This document shows, one piece after another, positions 21,514 to 33,440 of a stretch of 64,000 nucleotides of DNA. The stretch is from positions 62,001 through 126,000 of the forward strand of contig WIUZ02000008.1 in the NCBI GenBank assembly GCA_015956445.1, given 5' to 3'. This DNA comes from Thelephora terrestris. Lineage: Eukaryota; Basidiomycota; Agaricomycetes; Thelephorales; Thelephoraceae. The notes beneath the pieces were generated by a model. That model did no database searches. It saw only the letters and a program-made list of their open reading frames with translations, and was not told the DNA's origin. How positions within the stretch are numbered: position 1 is the stretch's first letter; the number at the start of each line of letters is the position of its first letter. A program made the translations under genes and the position numbers.

Positions 21514-23326
21514 TTAAGGATCTATCGCATATTCCCATCGAGCCCCATCACCCTTCACAACCTTAGGGTCATCCAACCCCTCCAGCAGATCCACCCCTAC
21601 GCTCTTAAGAGCGTCGCAGCACCATTTCGGGTATCCAGTGCCGCCATAATAATCGGCAAAAAAGTTCTTAAGGTATCCAGGGAATGTTCCTGCCAAGATC
21701 GCATCTCTCGCACCTCCCATCAGCCGGGCTTGGAAGACGAGATTGTGCATCGACACGGCTAGATACGGTCATGGGCGTTTAGGTAGGTAAACGACGTGCA
21801 GATAAGGCAGCTCTGAGCATGGACTCGCTTACCGTGTGCCGCTGCAGTTTCAATAGTGACAGTGTGGTGAAGCAACGCTCGGGATGTCCCGCTGGAGCAA
21901 GTTGGACAAGGACAGCCCTCTTCGATTGGTTTCAGATCGTGGGAGTGTTTCCTCAGCTCTGTTTCCGACGGGCGCACCCAGATGAATCAGTCTGATACGA
22001 GATTCACTGGACGATCAACTCAAAGCTCACTGAGGTTTAGCGGTCCGGCGAATGTTAGGGCGACGCCAAAGCGGGCTGTGCGGGTGGGAAAGACGCAGTC
22101 GGCCTGAGAGCGGTTTTTTTGAGAACCCTCTCGGCGGAAGTAGGCCTCAGACGCGCACCATGTCAATTCCCAACGCTACGCAGATAAGCAGGTCTGCGGA
22201 GTTGCGAATCAGAAACACAAAATCTGGATTTGTTTGATTGATAACCCACCCTCAGCGAAGCCGATACCCATCGCATATCTGGGGCCTGAAGTCCATTGAC
22301 CCTTAATAAGCAAGCAGTGACAAAGGAATGAAACTAGTCACGATCTGTGGGGAGACCTTCGGCACATTGCTTGATTCTATACTTGCGTTAGCCCGGGTCT
22401 CACGAAATTCCGGGATCCCGCTTACATTCTCCAAAAAGTATCTTGTGGCCAGTCAGAGGTGTCTGCAGGGAGGAGTTCATAACTATCCCACCTTTAGCTT
22501 CTCCCCCACTTAAGCCGCCGATGGCGAACCCCGCGACTTTATCTTTACGTCGTATCATCTGTTCGAGACATTGGTTCCGCAATTCAGGGTCAAGTCCACC
22601 CTGAACGATCGCAAATAGATTCTGGAATTTGTCCCTGCCAGATTTTTGATGGAATTCGATACACCGGTCGAGCCAGCGGACGCTACGCTGCATGGCTTCT
22701 CCGACCCGTGGTCCGGTGGTGAGACTTGCGACCACGTCATCCAATTGCATCATGATGTCGCCACCAATGGAATGTTGGATCGACATACTTTCCTCTGGCT
22801 TGGGAAGGGGTCGTTAAGGATATGTGGTCCGCTCAACCCGGAGCTTACCGTCAGCATCGTAGGTTCACCTGTAAAGGGGTCCTGGAAGAGTGCACCTTCC
22901 TCAGTGATCGTTGTAAATTTGTTTAGAGAAACGAGTTGGAAGCCGCCGCTGTCCTACGGGACTGAGCCTAATTACTTGAAAAATAGTTTTTGGGGATTAC
23001 CGTTAGTAAATTCCTGTTCCATCCCTGGAATTTATGTGCTCCGCCCGCTTCATCGAGGATTTTGATCCCGGGGCGGAGATTAAGGTGATAAGTATTATTG
23101 AGGATCAGTGTGACTCCTAGCGACTCCATCTGTTGCGCGGTCAGACCCTTGATAGCCGCCTGAGTAGCTACTGGCATGAATGTGGGCAATAGTGTCACTC
23201 CATCTGTGGCAATTGAAACGTCTCGGTGGTGGACATGATGCACCTGTTGAAGAACCTACGAGCGAGTTTCATTCTGGACACACGCGCTCGAGTCGTATGG
23301 CATGTTGCGAGCACCTCAAACTGCAT
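21514..23326 (-). CDS. QTRT1: Queuine tRNA-ribosyltransferase catalytic subunit (TGT), 415 aa
   Basis: The enzyme swaps guanine 34 for queuine in tRNAs with GUN anticodons (Tyr, His, Asn, Asp). Eleven exons: 23326-23260, 23203-23001, 22953-22849, 22798-22492, 22441-22426, 22376-22342, 22285-22250, 22193-22159, 22103-22031, 21958-21833 and 21758-21514. They sum to exactly 416 codons, including a 16-nt exon. Family motifs are [13 protein letters not shown] at the start, [23 protein letters not shown] with the catalytic Asp, [25 protein letters not shown], the nucleophile region [17 protein letters not shown], and the zinc site CPCPTC followed by His. The start lies 239 bp from the oppositely directed MSY1 start. 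Eukaryotic TGT works with a QTRT2 partner, not seen here. Confidence 0.93.
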
Positions 23327-23565
23327 CCTTCTAACTCCTGCGAACAGCAAGGCCGCGGCGCAGTGGTGGTAAGGATGAGACAAAGGTCGGAAAAGGAAAG
23401 TGTTGAAGGTGTGGGAAATCAAGATCAGCGGCACTTTCCCAAAGTGATCGACCTATACGTAGCGCGCCGACTTTCTCATCCTTTCCGTTCTTCGGCCAAG
23501 TCCGGTGATTATAAACGCGTTATCCACCTCCCGGCCACATATACCCTATCCTCAGCGCCGGGAAT
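23327..23565. promoter_or_regulatory. Shared bidirectional promoter between QTRT1 and MSY1
   Basis: Only 239 bp separate the two start codons, so core promoters and leaders of both genes must lie here or overlap the coding sequence. No clear TATA box is seen on either strand. Confidence 0.55.
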
Positions 23566-25396
23566 ATGAGGGCGAATTGGTTGAGAGTCACTTCGTTCTG
23601 TGGTCCCCGCGTAAGAAATATGATTGCCAGTCACATGGGACGACTGCATCATACAAAGTCCGAGTTGCTCGATGAGCTCGTGAACAGAGGTCTCATTGAC
23701 CGGATGACTCGGTGAGTAACCAACAATAACGTCTTGCTCGCTGGCCCCTCAATCTTCTCGCCAAGTCCTGAGGCGCTCCAACATCACCTCCGCACACCGC
23801 AGACAATATACAGCGGCGTCGATCCCACCAGCAGCGCACTCCATGTCGGACACCTCATTCCCTTGATGGTTCTTTTGCATTTCCATTTACGGGGTCATAA
23901 GATCATCCCGCTCGTACGGACTGTTTGTTTGCGTCATAAGCGGTTTGATTTCTGAGTTTCCATTCATCGTAGATCGGAGGAGCGACCGCACGGATTGGGG
24001 ACCCGTCGGGGCGGCTATCCGAACGACCCTTACTCTCCACCTCCTCTGTAGAGGACAACGCCTCTATTCTGAGGTCTGCTGTCACCAAATTTTTCCAAGG
24101 TTCCTTGACGTACGCTGCAGCGCGCCTAAAATGTTTAGACGTCAGAGCGGACGTTCCGGAAGTATTGGATAATTTCCAATGGTACAAATCTATGGGCCTA
24201 TTGGAATTCTTGAGGGTTGCTGGATATCATTCGAGGGTCAACACGATGCTGGGTCGCGAGAGGTTCGTTTCCCCTCAATTCATTTACACTAGCGCGTTTC
24301 ATGTTCACAACTGCGATCGCTTGCAGTGTCAGGGCTCGTCTAGATTCTAAAGAGGGTATTTCTTTTACCGAGTTCACCTACCAACTCCTGCAGGCGTATG
24401 ACTTCCAGGAGCTCCATCGATCGCTGGGATGTACCCTCCAAGTGGGCGGGTCTGACCAGTGGGGAAACATTCTAGCCGGTGTAGACTTGATCAATCGCAT
24501 TGCCGATGCGGAGCAGGGGCCAGAAGCTCGAGATAAGGTCTATGGAATGACGACTCCACTATTAACCAATTCCTCTGGCCTCAAGTTCTCCAAAAGTACC
24601 GGAACAGCTGTCTGGTTGGATAGGACCCTGAGCAGCTATCAGGATTTTTACCAGGTTCTTTCTCCCTGCGCTCCTTTGATTCCACGCTGCTGTCTAACTC
24701 AAGCAGTTCTTTATCAGATGCCCAGATGAGCAGGTTGAACAATGGCTCAAAATGTTCACCCTGCTGGAGCCCGAACAGATCGCTGAGCTAATGCAACGTC
24801 ATAAGGTGCCGGGCGACCTCCAGCCCACTTTATGACAAACGAAACTGAACGACCGGCATTTAGATTGCACCCCACCTTCGGGTAGCTCAAAAAGTGCTAG
24901 CTGGGGAAACAACCGAGATGGTCCATGGACGTACGTTGGTTCCCGTGTCGCCCCAGTTCAGCATCGCATTTGACCGATCACGACTTCAGCGTCCGCCGTG
25001 AGGGACGCCCAAACCGCTGCGAAGGTCCTTTTTGATAGCGATTACTCGTCCATCAACGTTTCAGACCTTCTTTCCGCGCTTGAGTCCGATCCCAAGCTCG
25101 TGTACGTTGACAAGGGTGAGATATTTTCAGTACCCCTAATCAAGATGGGAGCGTCCACTACTTTTTTTGGTTCCGTTTGTGAGTTTTGACATCAATCCGA
25201 TGCGAGCGCTCCCATTCCTCATAAAGCTATTTCCTTAGCGGCTGCGAAAAATATGGTAAAATCCAGCGGTTTGAAATTGAATAATAAAGTGGTCAGGGAC
25301 CCGTTTTATGTCCTTAAACCTGATGATCTGCTCGGTGAAAGGGTTGCCATTCTGAAGGCAGGACCACACAGGCATTTAGTTCTGGCCGTTAGGTAG
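23566..25396 (+). CDS. MSY1: Mitochondrial tyrosyl-tRNA synthetase, 474 aa
   Basis: A class I synthetase that charges mitochondrial tRNA-Tyr. Eight exons: 23566-23711, 23766-23913, 23973-24262, 24327-24654, 24707-24805, 24864-24930, 24990-25178 and 25239-25396, together 475 codons. The bacterial-type signature is clear: [18 protein letters not shown] (HIGH-like), [43 protein letters not shown], and the KMSKS counterpart [12 protein letters not shown]. The C-terminal S4-like domain ends at 25396. The N-terminus is basic with Arg, Ser and His residues and few acids, as in a mitochondrial targeting peptide. It is related to bacterial TyrRS and distinct from the cytosolic enzyme. It appears intact. 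Confidence 0.93.
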
Positions 25397-25642
25397 AATA
25401 CATAGTAGAACACAATTCCAACACAGTCCATTATAATCATTTATCCAAGGACGTAAATTACCCACGTGTGGGAACCTTCTAGCTGATGATGTGTCCGCAT
25501 GTAAAACATACCCACAAACCCGAAGTGCCAGACGCTCGAGGCGAGAGTTCACGGATCGAATCTCCCCTACGCGCTTCCCTCAGTCCCCTATTGGACTATC
25601 AGCGGACGGTAACGAGAGACGAGTGGTCAACATACACAAGCA

Positions 25643-26685
25643 CTAGCCCAAAAACTTGATGATTTGATCGCGGAAAACCCAGTCACGTCGCAGCAGCTTA
25701 TTCTGCGGGATAGGTTTCCACTCATGGGTTACAGGGTCCCTCGCCCACCCATGCCATCGTATCTCAATCCTCTCCAGATGCGGCGACCTGCGAGAAAACA
25801 TCTCTACGACTTCCCTGGTTAAGGGAAGGATCTGATCAGGTGGCAACATTGGGTCCGGCAATGTAACCAAGCTGATGGCCCTCAGAGCCTGGAGCGGGAT
25901 GAGGGCGGACGACATGTAGTCGAGTAGAGTCTCAAGAAATACAATGTCTGCTTAGCGTTCAGGCATTGAACGAACTTGAAACAAGTGATTACCTGCAGAG
26001 GTTCCCATGCGAGTGAGGGAGGAGCCTGGACAAACTGCAGGCCGAGGCCAACCAGGTTCCGGAACGGGTCCCCCGTGACGATTTGAAGGAACGATGCGAG
26101 AATGTCATTTTGACCAATAGCGTCGACCTTTATTTGAAGGTGTTGAATTGGGCTGGCCGATAAAGACAACGCGGCCACAATGCGATCGAGCGACGACCTG
26201 CCGATACTATCTTCGGCTCGAACCGCGACTAAAGGGCGACCGGGAACCAGCTGGACGAGGATGTCTGGAGCATCCACATTTAGGAGCGAAAGTCGAGGGA
26301 GGAAATTTGATGGTAAAGGTTCTGGGAATACCGGGGTGTCGGGGGTGACCAACAGCAATAGACTTAAAGCTGAAAGTCCGGTGGTGCATTTGAGTGTGTT
26401 GACAAACAAGTCCCGCAAGGAGCGCTCGACCACACCGAGCCCACGCGCTGTGATACATCTGACAGCTTTGGCCGCAAATCGGTTCTGGGTGAGGGTACCC
26501 AAGCATTTCGCGGCGCGTACGCGCCTCCGGGGGTCGAATAGATCCACGTCTAAGATAGCGTAGAGCCGCTTTTCCGCGACGTCGCGAAACAACTTGTTGA
26601 CGAGCATGAACCTCGGGAGCTGGTGTAGGGCGACTAGATCGGAAACACTTGCGACAATCTCGACTGGCAACTGGCTGGGAGACAT
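25643..26685 (-). CDS. F-box-like domain protein, 326 aa
   Basis: Two exons, 26685-25993 and 25930-25643, give 327 codons including the stop. The start SPSQLPVEIVASVSDLVALH followed by LVNKLFRDVAEKRLY resembles the F-box-like opening of Agaricomycete proteins that present substrates to SCF ligases. The rest has scattered leucine-rich strands (LPRLSLLNVDAPDILVQL, LQIKVDAIGQ) but no sharp repeat. The tail (HLERIEIRWHGWARDP) is compatible with a last LRR. An upstream in-frame ATG at 26772 exists, but it would read through the TATA region, so I prefer 26685. It is convergent with MSY1. Function unknown. Confidence 0.7.
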
Positions 26686-26726
26686 GGGGAAGGTGATTTT
26701 GTAAAGAACGCCCTGAGTAGGGCGCC

Positions 26727-26735
26727 CTCTTATAG
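26727..26735 (-). promoter_or_regulatory. TATA box of the F-box-like gene
   Basis: CTATAAGAG on the minus strand lies about 42-50 bp upstream of the chosen start codon at 26685. Confidence 0.5.
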
Positions 26736-26772
26736 AGCAGCGCAGCTGTTGACTGGGCCACACAATGGCCAC

Positions 26773-27753
26773 AGTGATGATGTACGGTAATGTTTAAGGT
26801 AAGAGGCACTGTGGTATGATGGTGGTCCGCAAGGACGCAGGACGATGCGCGTCGAATGGCGTTTGGATTGCCTATGGCCCAAATAACGAGCGAATTTCCT
26901 CTCCCGTGAGCGCGGGTAGGGTGTGAACAGCGCAGTTTTATCCGCGTGATGCTTTGTTCGAGGTCATCCGCACCATGTGGGCGCCCACCTGTTGTGGGAA
27001 CCCTGATAACGAAATGGACTGAGAGGTGTTCCGGACATCCGTCCGAAGGATTCTCGATAACCGCGGAAACCCCGGGATCCGAGCGGCATCTCTCAACCCA
27101 AGCGAGGACAACAGAGCCCCACTTTTCCCCAGCCGGATGACGTCAAATGGGGGTAGTGGTGAGACATTCACGTGACCAGTATACACGAGGCGCCGGCGGG
27201 CGCGCGGCGGGCTTGACAATTAGCCTTAGGGTTCCATCTGGTCCCATGCGGGATGGCTTGATTTCTGACAGCCCTGTTAGTAAACAGAGCTGATAAATGT
27301 TACTGACCGCGAGAGAATTGCGCCCTCGAGCGGCCTCTTACTAACAATGTAACATCGGCTATTCTGACACCCCAAGGTCGCCCAAGCACTGCTCCGAAGG
27401 AACGAAGACTGCGGGGACGAGGGCCCTCAACACACCACAGGTTGGATGTTGTTTTTGCACACAGAAACAAGCAACCGTGAACCAGCCCAGGAGGAGTGAA
27501 CGAACGTGTAATCGACACCATGCGGTGGACAGTTGGACCTCAACTATTTTTGACACCGTTAACAACCGAATCTTTGTTGAGGTTGGCCCGTGTATAATAT
27601 GTGCGGTTGGAATCGCGTTCGTGAGTATCTGAGTGACCGTCAGAATTGTCGTTAGGGATTGGCCACCTCGCGCGCCAAATTGTCGGCGAATTCCGCACGG
27701 AACCCTAGCGGACAACCCACAGGCTTGGAACAGAACAAACTGTAACGTCTCCC
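26773..27753. other. Divergent intergenic region
   Basis: No gene is recognised between the F-box-like gene and the TM9SF gene. A 176-codon minus-strand frame (27889-27359) overlaps the TM9SF first exon and has no family features. Confidence 0.45.
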
Positions 27754-30418
27754 ATGTCCGCACTCGGCCTGCTTTCTCTTGGGTGCGCGCTGCTTGTGAA
27801 CAATGTCGCAGGGTTCTACCTTCCAGGAGCAGCCCCACACGACTATAAACCTGGAGAGAGGGTCGATCTGCTCGTGAACGCATTGACACCGATGTTGGCC
27901 AATGAAGAACATGCGAAGCTGGTGCGCCTGCAACGACTCTTACCGTCTCGACGGCGCTAACAATCCGCAGAAATCACTTATCAACTGTCTGTTGTCGCAA
28001 TTGACGGTGCCCCGTGGTTACTCACCGTCGCGCCCACAGATGATTACTACAATCCCGCGTTCCACTTCTGTCAACCAGAGGGCGGTCCGAAGGCCCAACC
28101 GGAGCGACTGGGGTCTATCCTCTTCGGCGATCGGATATCCAATTCACCTTTTGACGTGCGTTTGCTGCTCTCGTCGGCAGTGATTTTGTTGACCTTTGTA
28201 TCGTCGACGTTTCAAAGATCAAAATGCTTGAAGACGGCGGTGTCTGCAAAAAGTTGTGCACTGTAACAGATATTCCTCCAGAAGACGCCAAATTCATCAA
28301 TGAGAGAATTCGTGAAGACTATGCGCTCAATTGGCTTGTGGATGGACTCCCTGCAGCTGAGAAAAAAGTGGATAACAAGACCGGTGATGTCTTCTATGAC
28401 GTGGGTTTCAATCTCGGGGTCGACGATGACGACTTTTACGACAATCCCGCACTCAATAACCACTACGAAATTCTCCTCGAATATCACACTCCAGTACTTG
28501 GATCACATCGTGTTGTCGGAGTTGTAGTTTGGCCTTCGAGGTGGGCGTCCACACCATTGATCCAAGCCAGCATCTAATGTCACTCCGCAGCCGTGGTGGG
28601 GATCAGACTGGTGATGTGGGCTGCGACGCACATGCACCTCCGTTGCTCCTAGACCAGGACGCTCCCAACACTGTTACATACACATATAGGGTTACATGGA
28701 ATGTCGGTGGTTAGCTCCTCATCGAAATTAACAACCACTGACCCCTTGAAACGCAGGAATCCAGTACACCGTGGGTATGTGAGCGGTATCCTTGGTCAAA
28801 CGTCGGGGGCTTACAAATGTCTAGGCAACACGTTGGGATAACTATCTCCGTATCTTCGATCCTAAAATCCGTAAGTCGTCGTCAGGGTGCTCACCTGAGA
28901 TGATGATTGATTATTCTTTCAGACTGGTTCAATCTGATCAATTCCATATTCTTTGTTGTATTCCTGTGTGTCATGGTCTCAATGATCCTTCTCAAAGCCG
29001 TCTCTCGAGATGTAAGCGATTCCTATTTCCAAGATTCAGCGCATCTTTTTTATCCCTATCAGATTTCTCGATACGATGCTATGGACCTAAGCGTAAGGAT
29101 CATTCCGTCGCATCTCTGAACTTGTTTTACGATTCCCTTAGGAGGATGTTCAAGAAGATTTCGGTTGGAAGCTAGTCCACGGGGAGGTTTTCCGCTCCCC
29201 TAGGTATGCAATGGTGCTCGCGATGTTTGTTGGAAATGGTGCGCAGCTGTGCGCTATGACGGGCGTTACTTTAGGTTTGTTCACCGGTGTTGTGAGATAC
29301 GTATTCTGATGTTTGCGCAGTGTTTGCGCTCTTCGGGTTTCTGTCGCCGTCGAACCGAGGCTCCATCGCTACTGTTATGATGATTTGCTGGACGTTCTTT
29401 GGGGGGTAAGTGATTACGTTCACCGATTGAAACATGTATTCATCGAAGCCATTGGGTCCGTAGTGTCAGTGGTTATATTGCCAGTCGGGTATACGTGTCT
29501 CTTGGAGGCACGGGAAAGAGGAAGTTAGCATTCCTTACCGCCGCTATTCTTCCAACGTAAGCACCCACCTGTAACTTTATTTCTCTCCTGATCAATATTC
29601 AGTGTGATATTCGCCATTGTGTTCCTATTGAACCTGTTCTTGATCGTGGCCGGTTCATCCGGAGCTGTTCCATTCGGCACTTTGTTGCTGATCGTTTTCC
29701 TCTGGTTTGGCATCTCTGCACCACTGTCGGCGGTCGGATCCTACTACGGCGCGAAGCATGGGGTAAATATTGATCAGCTCTTAGGGAGTCGTCCTCATAG
29801 TGACCGGCCCTTTGTAGGGAGTTCGTCATCCAGTCCGAGTCAACCCAATTCCACGCCAAATCCCACCGAAGCCCAAATACCTGGAAACCTGGGTATGTCA
29901 GCTGCTTCCCTCTGGGACCCGCGCCGACTCACATAACCTTAGGCAACCACGATTTTTAGTGGAGTCCTTCCCTTCGGTGCTGCAACCGTTGAATTACACT
30001 ATGTCATGTCCAGTTTGTTTGCATCAAAAGCCTACTATGCCTTCGGATTCCTGGCTCTCACGTCAGGGGTCGTAGCATTAACTACCGCGACGATCACCAT
30101 CCTGTTCACCTACTTCATCCTCTGCGCTGAGGAATATAGGTGGCACTGGCGCGCGTTCCTAGCTGGCGGGGGAAGCGCTATCTGGGTGTTTGGTTACGGC
30201 ATCATCTATTGGCTGACCCAGATCTCGACCAGTTCTGGATCTTCATTCGTCCTGTACCTAGGATACCTCGTTCTCATGTCGGTCCTGGTATTCTTGATGA
30301 CAGGTGAGTGAAATCAAAACCATCATGGCCCCTGATTGAACGTGCTTTAGGTTCCATCGGGTTCTTGGCGGCCTATTGGGCTGTCCTGAGGTTGTATAGC
30401 AGGATCAGAGTCGATTAG
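27754..30418 (+). CDS. Transmembrane 9 superfamily protein (nonaspanin, EMP70), 630 aa
   Basis: TM9SF proteins are Golgi/endosomal membrane proteins that help sort glycine-rich transmembrane domains and affect adhesion. I read sixteen exons, starting 27754-27921, 27971-27986 (16 nt), 28040-28155, 28218-28540 and 28591-28702, then 28757-28774 (18 nt), and ending 29943-30303 and 30351-30418. All phases close at 631 codons. A signal peptide covers about residues 1-20. The luminal domain has FYLPGAAPHDYKPGERVDLL, the KSLINYDYYNPAFHFC block and HYEILLEYHT. Nine hydrophobic segments follow (NSIFFVVFLCVMV, YAMVLAMFVGNGAQL and others). The hallmark blocks HPVRVNPIPRQIP and LPFGAATVELHYVMSSLF are present. 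The end (RLYSRIRVD) lacks the usual KxD/E tail. Confidence 0.93.
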
Positions 30419-30785
30419 ATATTTCTTGATTTCCTTATCATAGAATTCTCACCCTGATGCGATTGATTCCACAAGAAGCATCCATTCATCGTGCATCAGG
30501 TTTCAGCATGCCCTGACCGCGTTCCATTCATGCAAAAAAAATAGAGTGTATCATGTGAAGGCGGAGTTTTTACAATACGGCGTTTGCCGGGCCATTGTTT
30601 CTATTGTCTCATGGTATTTAGCCGCCCAAACGACCTTTTGCCCTTTCCCAACTTCCCCCTCAAGGCTCCTCAAGGTTACGACGTGGCCAACGTCCAGCAC
30701 CCGCAAGGTACTCATTGCGCCCTTCATTCTTCTCATCTATACACAAAATTGGGTTAAATAGACCTCGGAAAGTGAAGATCAGTTC

Positions 30786-33160
30786 ATGAACGGCTTTTCC
30801 GCGGCCGCAACATCATCCAATTCCCCGGTGCCTCCGTCAAATCTCCCACTGCAAGTCAGCCACCCATCGTTCCCCACCGCCTCCCCCGATTTCTCGTCTT
30901 TCACGTTTAAGAACATAGGCCGACCCCCTACGTTGCTCTCACGGTTTTCTGACGTGGCCGCAGCTCCTGATTATCGTTCGCCATCCCCACCTTGCAGCGA
31001 CATGGACATGGCCTCGTCTGAGGATCCCGCGATGATGGCCGTCGATGACCATCGCGCGTTTAATCCCGCTCCCCGAAAGTCTCTCCTAGACATTTTGAGC
31101 GGGACCACACATCAGGGTCGTGACTCGAAGATCGTCACCACTCAATCACAAGAACCAGGAGTTCCAGAATCGACCATCACCCCTCCGCTCTCCGCGTCTT
31201 CAACCAAACAAGTTTTTCCACGCCCCGAATCACGGATGAGTTCTTTCGCTAGACAGCTGCCTGTGGCAGCGGACGACCCTCGCACCGACCCCGGCCCACC
31301 TCAGACATCCGTCGCCCTGGAGATTATACCCACACACAATCCTCAAGATTCGGATATGATCGATCTCTACGCCGATCCCGATCCCCCATCTCGCTCTCCC
31401 GTCTCCCTGCTCTCAGACTTATCCGAAACAACGCGGGAGATCGATGAGCTCAAAAGGATCACCATCCTGAACCGTGTCCTCATTGGGGAACGAGAAGAAC
31501 TCCTCAGGCGTCACGAAGAAGCAGCGCGTGCGCTATCACGCGCCAAATCTCAACTCGATCACGTATTATCGCTCACAGATGAGGCCACGCAGATGACATC
31601 CGTCTTTGTGGAAAAGGAGAAGTCTCGATTGGAAACCAAGAAGGCGAAGGCCGAGGCCAAGATTGAACACGCGAAGACCATCGAATTCGAAAACCTCCGC
31701 AAAGCCAAGGAACTGGAGCGGATTCGTCAACAGGAAGAAGAACGGAATGCTCAACTAGAATTGGAACAAGCCGAGCGCCGGCGACTCGAGGAGCAACGCA
31801 AGGAGGAAGAGGCTCTGGCAGCCGAAAGGCAGCGCCTGGGTGAAATACAGGCCCAGGAACGCGCTCAAGCTGAAGAACGTCGTCGAATGGAAGAGGAACA
31901 GCAACGATTGGCCGCAGAAGACCGAAGGAGGCGAGACGAAGAACAACGAAAGGAAGAAGAGGAGCGCCTTCACAAAAGGCTTGCCGAGGAGAGGGAGGCC
32001 GTGGCTCGGAAGCAGGAGGAAGACAGGAGAACTCAACTGCTCGAGCGACGAAGGTTGGTTGATGAGGAGAAGAGCCGTAAGGAGCAGAAGCCGCTGCAGC
32101 CAAAGCTGAGGCCGAAAGACAAGCAGCGGAGAAGGAACAGCAGAGAATTTTCAAGGAGAAAAGAGACACTGTTTTGAAGGACAAGTACAAGAACTATAAT
32201 CGCCCCGAGGCTGGAAACCCACCCGCAGGACCATCGTCTGGCCTCGAAGGAACCTCGACTTCCAATCCACCCTCCAACTTCGTCAACGTACCCAAGAACC
32301 CTCGGGTCATTGCCGAGCGATCTTCCGCCATCGCCCAGGTCAATGGGACCCGCGACACACCCAAATTCGTACCCGCTTCCATGGAAGAGGGGAGACTTCC
32401 CCCTGATCTATGCCAACGAGTCAAGGGTCTAGATAACGGCACCGACCACGCAGTGAAGAACGAGACGGCTTCGCCAGTAATCACTCCTGTTGACGTTGCT
32501 CAACCAGTCGACAGCACCCCTCTCGCCCCAATCCTCTTTCCCCCGGTTTCCTCTATGTCGACGGGTGCTCCTGCCCCGGCGCCCGCCACATTGGTCGCGC
32601 CATCTCACCTCCCCGCGAGGCCGCCCACAATTTATTCTCACCCACCTGTACCCAGAGAATCTCATTACTACCGTTCCAGATCACGATCGTCCCCACGTTC
32701 ACCGCGTCATGGGAGTCCAATTTCCCGACTGCCATCGCGCACCTCGTTATCTCCCGAGCCCGTTCGAGGTCGTGTTGACCACTATTCCCCACCTCCTGAC
32801 CGTGACTATTACCGAAATGGGAGCTCGAGACGTGATCGTGACACTCCCAGCGCTTCACCACCGCCTCGCCAACACGTGCGAAAGAGGCAGTTCCAGGACC
32901 TTTGGGAGAGAGCCGACACTCCAAGAAAGATGGATTATTCACACCCTACGAGTTCACACCCCGCGAAAAGAACCAGAGCCGCAAGTCCTCTCAGGTCGAG
33001 GTCACCCCCAAGTCCGCAGAACCGACCGCTCACTCAGCCACCGATTGTCGTCAGCGCTCGTCGTCCACCCCAAATCATCAGGCGTGGTAGAACCGGAAAT
33101 CAACTACCTCTAGAACAGAGGTTGACCAACCGCCCGGATTTGTTCGAGAGGATTCGCTAA
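30786..33160 (+). CDS. Large charged coiled-coil/RS-rich protein, possibly frame-shifted
   Basis: Frame one runs from 30786 to about 32080: a Ser/Pro-rich N-terminus, then a long Glu/Arg/Gln coiled coil from about residue 210 (AEERRRMEEEQQRL and many like it). From about 32085 the same style of sequence continues in another frame (AAAAKAEAERQAAEKEQQ, then RIFKEKRDTVLKDKYKNYNR) to 33160. The second part is proline-rich with RS-type stretches (YYRSRSRSSPRSPRHGSP) and ends RLTNRPDLFERIR. I see no GT-AG intron that joins them. A missing base in KEQKA(A) near 32085 would explain the switch, either as a sequencing error or a real mutation. The RS and KR content suggests a nuclear protein. I do not recognise the family. 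Confidence 0.6.
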
Positions 33161-33440
33161 CGGGGTCATTGGTTGCCTGTCAGCCCGGGCGGCGACGTCT
33201 CCCACTTGATTGTGCCCTTTTGGTAAGTTAGTATCGCAGCGCAGGTGACTTTTATGCGCCGGGGATATCCCGCATTCTTCCCCCCTATGTCCTGTAATTG
33301 TACCGTTCCTCCGCGATGCTTATCGCACAATATGGTTACCTTTCATTCTATGACCTCCGTGGGTATTTCCCAATTACAAAGTCCGGACTGCATGTATTGT
33401 CCACTAAAATGCGTACTCGTGTACGACACACCAGCGAGTG

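Noticed and set aside
25535-25575. GGATCGAATCTCCC resembling a tRNA T-arm
   Set aside because: No matching stem, anticodon arm or acceptor pairing could be found around it. No tRNA or rRNA gene was seen anywhere in the window.
27359-27889. 176-codon minus-strand frame
   Set aside because: It overlaps the TM9SF first exon and promoter and has no recognisable domain.
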